From: Stenotrophomonas maltophilia
GTDB lineage: Bacteria; Pseudomonadota; Gammaproteobacteria; Xanthomonadales; Xanthomonadaceae
Assembly (NCBI RefSeq): GCF_023518235.1
Contig: NZ_CP090423.1
Location: 248,001-312,000 of the forward strand
DNA: 64,000 nucleotides
Direction: 5' to 3'
A program made the translations under genes and the position numbers. Every line of letters starts with the position of its first letter. Positions within the stretch are counted from its first letter, which is position 1. Of this stretch, positions 61,606 to 64,000 are shown piece after piece. The notes beneath the pieces were generated by a model. It was not told the origin of the DNA. It made no database searches and saw only the letters and a list, made by a program, of their open reading frames with translations.

Positions 61606-64000
61606 AACGATGACAGCCGAACAGCGTGCACTGGCGCGGGCGATGCTCGACAGCGGCAAGATCGAGGAGGTGTACCAGTTCATCGCCGGTTTCGGGCATC
61701 GCTATGCCCGGTTGGCCAGTGGCGTGGCCGTGGGCAACATGTTCTCCGGTCTGACTGCACTGGAGTTTCTGGAGGAAACCGCAAAGGATCATGGCGTTCC
61801 CGTGGACGATGCGAAGATCCAGGCGGTGCGCGCGGGCATGGCCCGGGGCCTCCTGGACATGCTCGACCAGATCGCAGATGCGGCGGGCGACGTTGTTCGT
61901 GAGATCACCGCCGACGAAGCCTGGACCTTCCATAACCGCATTTTCACCGAGCTGAACCTGCCGGTTGATTCCTGGACGTTGAATACGCCCTTCAGACTTC
62001 TGGACCAGCAGCAACGCGATGCCATCTGGGACTCGATGCTCAACAGCAACGGTCGTCTGCCGTGGGATACCAAGGCCGGCATCGAACTGCTGGTCAAGGT
62101 GGTCAAGAACGCAGAGAACGATCCCATGGGGGCCGGTTCATGGTTCTGGCGTCTGGGTATGAACGATGACGTGTACTCGGCATGGCTGGCACGGCTGAGC
62201 ACCGAAATGCTGGAGGACGGTACCGGAGGGGCTGCCCGCCCGTTGGATCCCTTCCTGTTCTTCACCGGCGCGCTGATGCTGGATGCCCAGGACGGAGAGT
62301 TCAACAAGGACCAGATCCGCGAGTTCCTCAATGCCCTGCCGGACGTGCTGAAGCTGTCGGTGAAGCCAGGGAGCGGACTGACCGCCTATGGCTCGCTGCA
62401 GGGCGATGCCATCGACGGTACCGATGAAGCCGACGTCATCTTCGGCCAGGAAGGCGCGGACGTGCTGTCTGGTCTGGCCGGCAACGATGTGATCGACGGC
62501 GGTAGCGGCAACGACACCCTGAACGGCGGCGCCGGCAATGACGCGCTGTTCGGTGGCGCCGGCAACGATACGCTCGACGGCGGCATCGGCAGCGACACGT
62601 TGCGCGGCGGGATGGGCTTTGACACCTACACCATCGGCACGGGCCTGGCCGGCGATCTGGATACGATCGTTGACACCGACGGCAACGGTACCGTGGTCAT
62701 CAATGGCAACGGGGCCTGGGCCAACGGGCTCATCGCAACGTCGGCCACCACCTGGGAGAGCGCCGATGGCCAGATCAAGGTCAGCCACTCGATCGCCAAT
62801 GGGTCGAAGCTGATCATCCGCAGTGGCACCGACACCGGCAGTGTGATGGTCGACGGCTGGAGCCAGGGCCATCTGGGCATCACGCTTCCGGAGTTCAAGC
62901 CGGGCCAGGCAGGCACGGGCGGAACCGGGCTGGCCGACTTCCTCAATCCCTTCGTGAACAGCGCGCCCAGTGGTGCGGTCAACCTGTCCGGTGGCAATGG
63001 CCGCGACATGATCTGGGGAACCGCGTTCGGCAGCGGTGACACCTTGGATGGCGGTGAAGGCAGTGACATCATCAATGGTCGCGGTGGCGCCGACATCATC
63101 ACCGGCGGTGTTGGCGACGACTTCATCTCTGGCCTGGGATCGGAGACGATCGCGCATGGCGGAGAGGGCAATGATGTCCTGAATGCGCAGTGGAACTTCG
63201 GCTTTGATGTGCGCACGAATTCACGCGTGCCGATCACCGAATCCGGCATCTGGCGCGACGTGGAGGCCTTCTTCAGCTGGACTGCAATGCAGCGTCTGGG
63301 GCGCCGCGATGATGGCAGCCTGGCCATCGGCTTCAACTATGGCCTGTCGGGGATGTTCGATTTCAGTGGCGCCTCGGTGGCGCCGGGCTGGACGTTCAGA
63401 TTCCGTCGTCTGGACAATGATACCTACACCCTTGTCTATAGCAGCGCCACCGAGCCGGATGGCATTGCGCTGGGCCAGGGACGGATCACCACGGAGGAGG
63501 GCTCGGGTATCACCTACACCAGCGGTGTGAGCCTGTTTGGCGAAGACGGCAACGACCAGCTCGGTGGCAGCAGTGCAGCCGACTACCTCGATGGTGGGGA
63601 TGGCAACGATGCGATCAGTGGTGAAGGCGGTCACGATGTGATCCTCGCCGGGGCCGGCAACGACCAGGTGGCAGGCGGAGACGGCAACGACAGCATTGAC
63701 GGCGGCGCCGGCGCCGGCGACGACGAGATGTGGGGTGAAGGTGGAAATGATCTGATCGACGGCGGAGACGGTGACGATCTGATCTGGGGGGACTATTACC
63801 CGCAGTCTGGAATCGTCGGGGGCGGCAATGACATCCTGCGTGGTGGCGCCGGCAACGACCAGCTGTCCGGTCAGGCCGGCGATGATCTGCTGTCGGGCGG
63901 TATCGGAAACGATCTTCTGGTTGGCGGCACCGGCAACGATCGCCTCATGGGCGAAGACGGTGACGACGAGCTGCAGGGCGAAGATGGCGACGACACTCTC
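61598..64000 (+). CDS. Large RTX-type calcium-binding protein, probable type I secretion substrate; 3' end outside window
   Basis: The frame is open from the GTG at 61598 to the edge (801 codons). AAGGAG (61585-61590) lies seven bases before the GTG, and the start overlaps the lipoprotein stop by 8 bp. Residues 1-~260 are a mostly helical region with no repeat and no recognised domain. GGxGxDxxx nonapeptide blocks lie at ~269-345, ~461-531 and ~644 to the edge (for example IDGGSGNDTLNGGAGNDA). Two non-repeat inserts separate them: ~346-455 and ~532-640. The repeats bind calcium and fold the protein after export; the C-terminal secretion signal must lie beyond the window. Toxin, adhesin or enzyme cannot be told. 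Confidence 0.9.
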   Translation, partial: MVETMTAEQRALARAMLDSGKIEEVYQFIAGFGHRYARLASGVAVGNMFSGLTALEFLEETAKDHGVPVDDAKIQAVRAGMARGLLDMLDQIADAAGDVVREITADEAWTFHNRIFTELNLPVDSWTLNTPFRLLDQQQRDAIWDSMLNSNGRLPWDTKAGIELLVKVVKNAENDPMGAGSWFWRLGMNDDVYSAWLARLSTEMLEDGTGGAARPLDPFLFFTGALMLDAQDGEFNKDQIREFLNALPDVLKLSVKPGSGLTAYGSLQGDAIDGTDEADVIFGQEGADVLSGLAGNDVIDGGSGNDTLNGGAGNDALFGGAGNDTLDGGIGSDTLRGGMGFDTYTIGTGLAGDLDTIVDTDGNGTVVINGNGAWANGLIATSATTWESADGQIKVSHSIANGSKLIIRSGTDTGSVMVDGWSQGHLGITLPEFKPGQAGTGGTGLADFLNPFVNSAPSGAVNLSGGNGRDMIWGTAFGSGDTLDGGEGSDIINGRGGADIITGGVGDDFISGLGSETIAHGGEGNDVLNAQWNFGFDVRTNSRVPITESGIWRDVEAFFSWTAMQRLGRRDDGSLAIGFNYGLSGMFDFSGASVAPGWTFRFRRLDNDTYTLVYSSATEPDGIALGQGRITTEEGSGITYTSGVSLFGEDGNDQLGGSSAADYLDGGDGNDAISGEGGHDVILAGAGNDQVAGGDGNDSIDGGAGAGDDEMWGEGGNDLIDGGDGDDLIWGDYYPQSGIVGGGNDILRGGAGNDQLSGQAGDDLLSGGIGNDLLVGGTGNDRLMGEDGDDELQGEDGDDTL

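Noticed and set aside
62440..64000. Tandem DNA repeat or satellite
   Set aside because: The periodicity (27 bases) is the coding of RTX nonapeptides in one long open frame. The bases vary while the GGxGxD pattern holds.

Overview
The window looks like chromosomal core sequence of a Stenotrophomonas species (Xanthomonadaceae, close to S. maltophilia). The DNA is GC-rich with strong third-position GC. Methionine synthase is split into two genes, LigA is the long xanthomonad form, and GyrA has Gln at position 83. Short palindromes headed by GTAG, typical of the SMAG repeats of S. maltophilia, sit between many genes. I saw no IS element, prophage, CRISPR array, tRNA or rRNA gene.

Layout. 1-3784 (minus): a methionine-cycle operon of an ArsR-methyltransferase regulator and split metH, with a long palindrome at the regulator start. 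3.9-5.5 kb: acyl-CoA dehydrogenase and a small membrane protein. 5.7-10.8 kb (minus): tetR-linked RND efflux operon. 11-17.9 kb (plus): large NAD-glutamate dehydrogenase, NAD kinase and a 5'-nucleotidase. 18-28.5 kb (minus): a tightly packed gene train with a DUF2939 lipid-anchored or secreted protein, an aldo/keto reductase, DUF2461, exonuclease I, kynurenine monooxygenase, kynureninase, 3-hydroxyanthranilate dioxygenase, carbonic anhydrase, a PaiB-like flavin protein, two small unknowns and AsnS. 28.6-30.8 kb (plus): an A-type Fe-S carrier, a broken CbrC-family gene and rpsF-rpsR-rplI. 31-39 kb: smc, zipA, a Tat-signal aminotransferase on the other strand, and ligA. 39-45.5 kb: an acetyltransferase, epmA, a DUF3011 protein, mtnA and gyrA. 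45.6-56.9 kb: a PQQ-dependent membrane dehydrogenase, a divergent LysR/oxidoreductase pair, several secreted proteins, a HipA-like kinase paired with DUF3037, and an S9 peptidase. 57.1-64 kb (plus): a type I secretion operon ending in a large RTX protein cut by the window edge.

How the genes work together. MetH and its regulator remake methionine from homocysteine, while MtnA salvages it from methylthioadenosine. Kmo, KynU and 3-HAO make quinolinate from kynurenine, a precursor of NAD that NadK can phosphorylate. Smc, ZipA, LigA, GyrA and SbcB belong to chromosome maintenance and division.

The most interesting accessory loci are the type I secretion operon (transporter, adaptor, unknown lipoprotein and RTX substrate, in overlapping frames under a consensus -35 promoter) and the HipA-like kinase/DUF3037 pair. 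Other points of interest are the palindrome overlapping the start of the ArsR-methyltransferase gene, two likely leaderless transcripts, and a peptidase whose stop codon lies inside a duplicated GTAG repeat.
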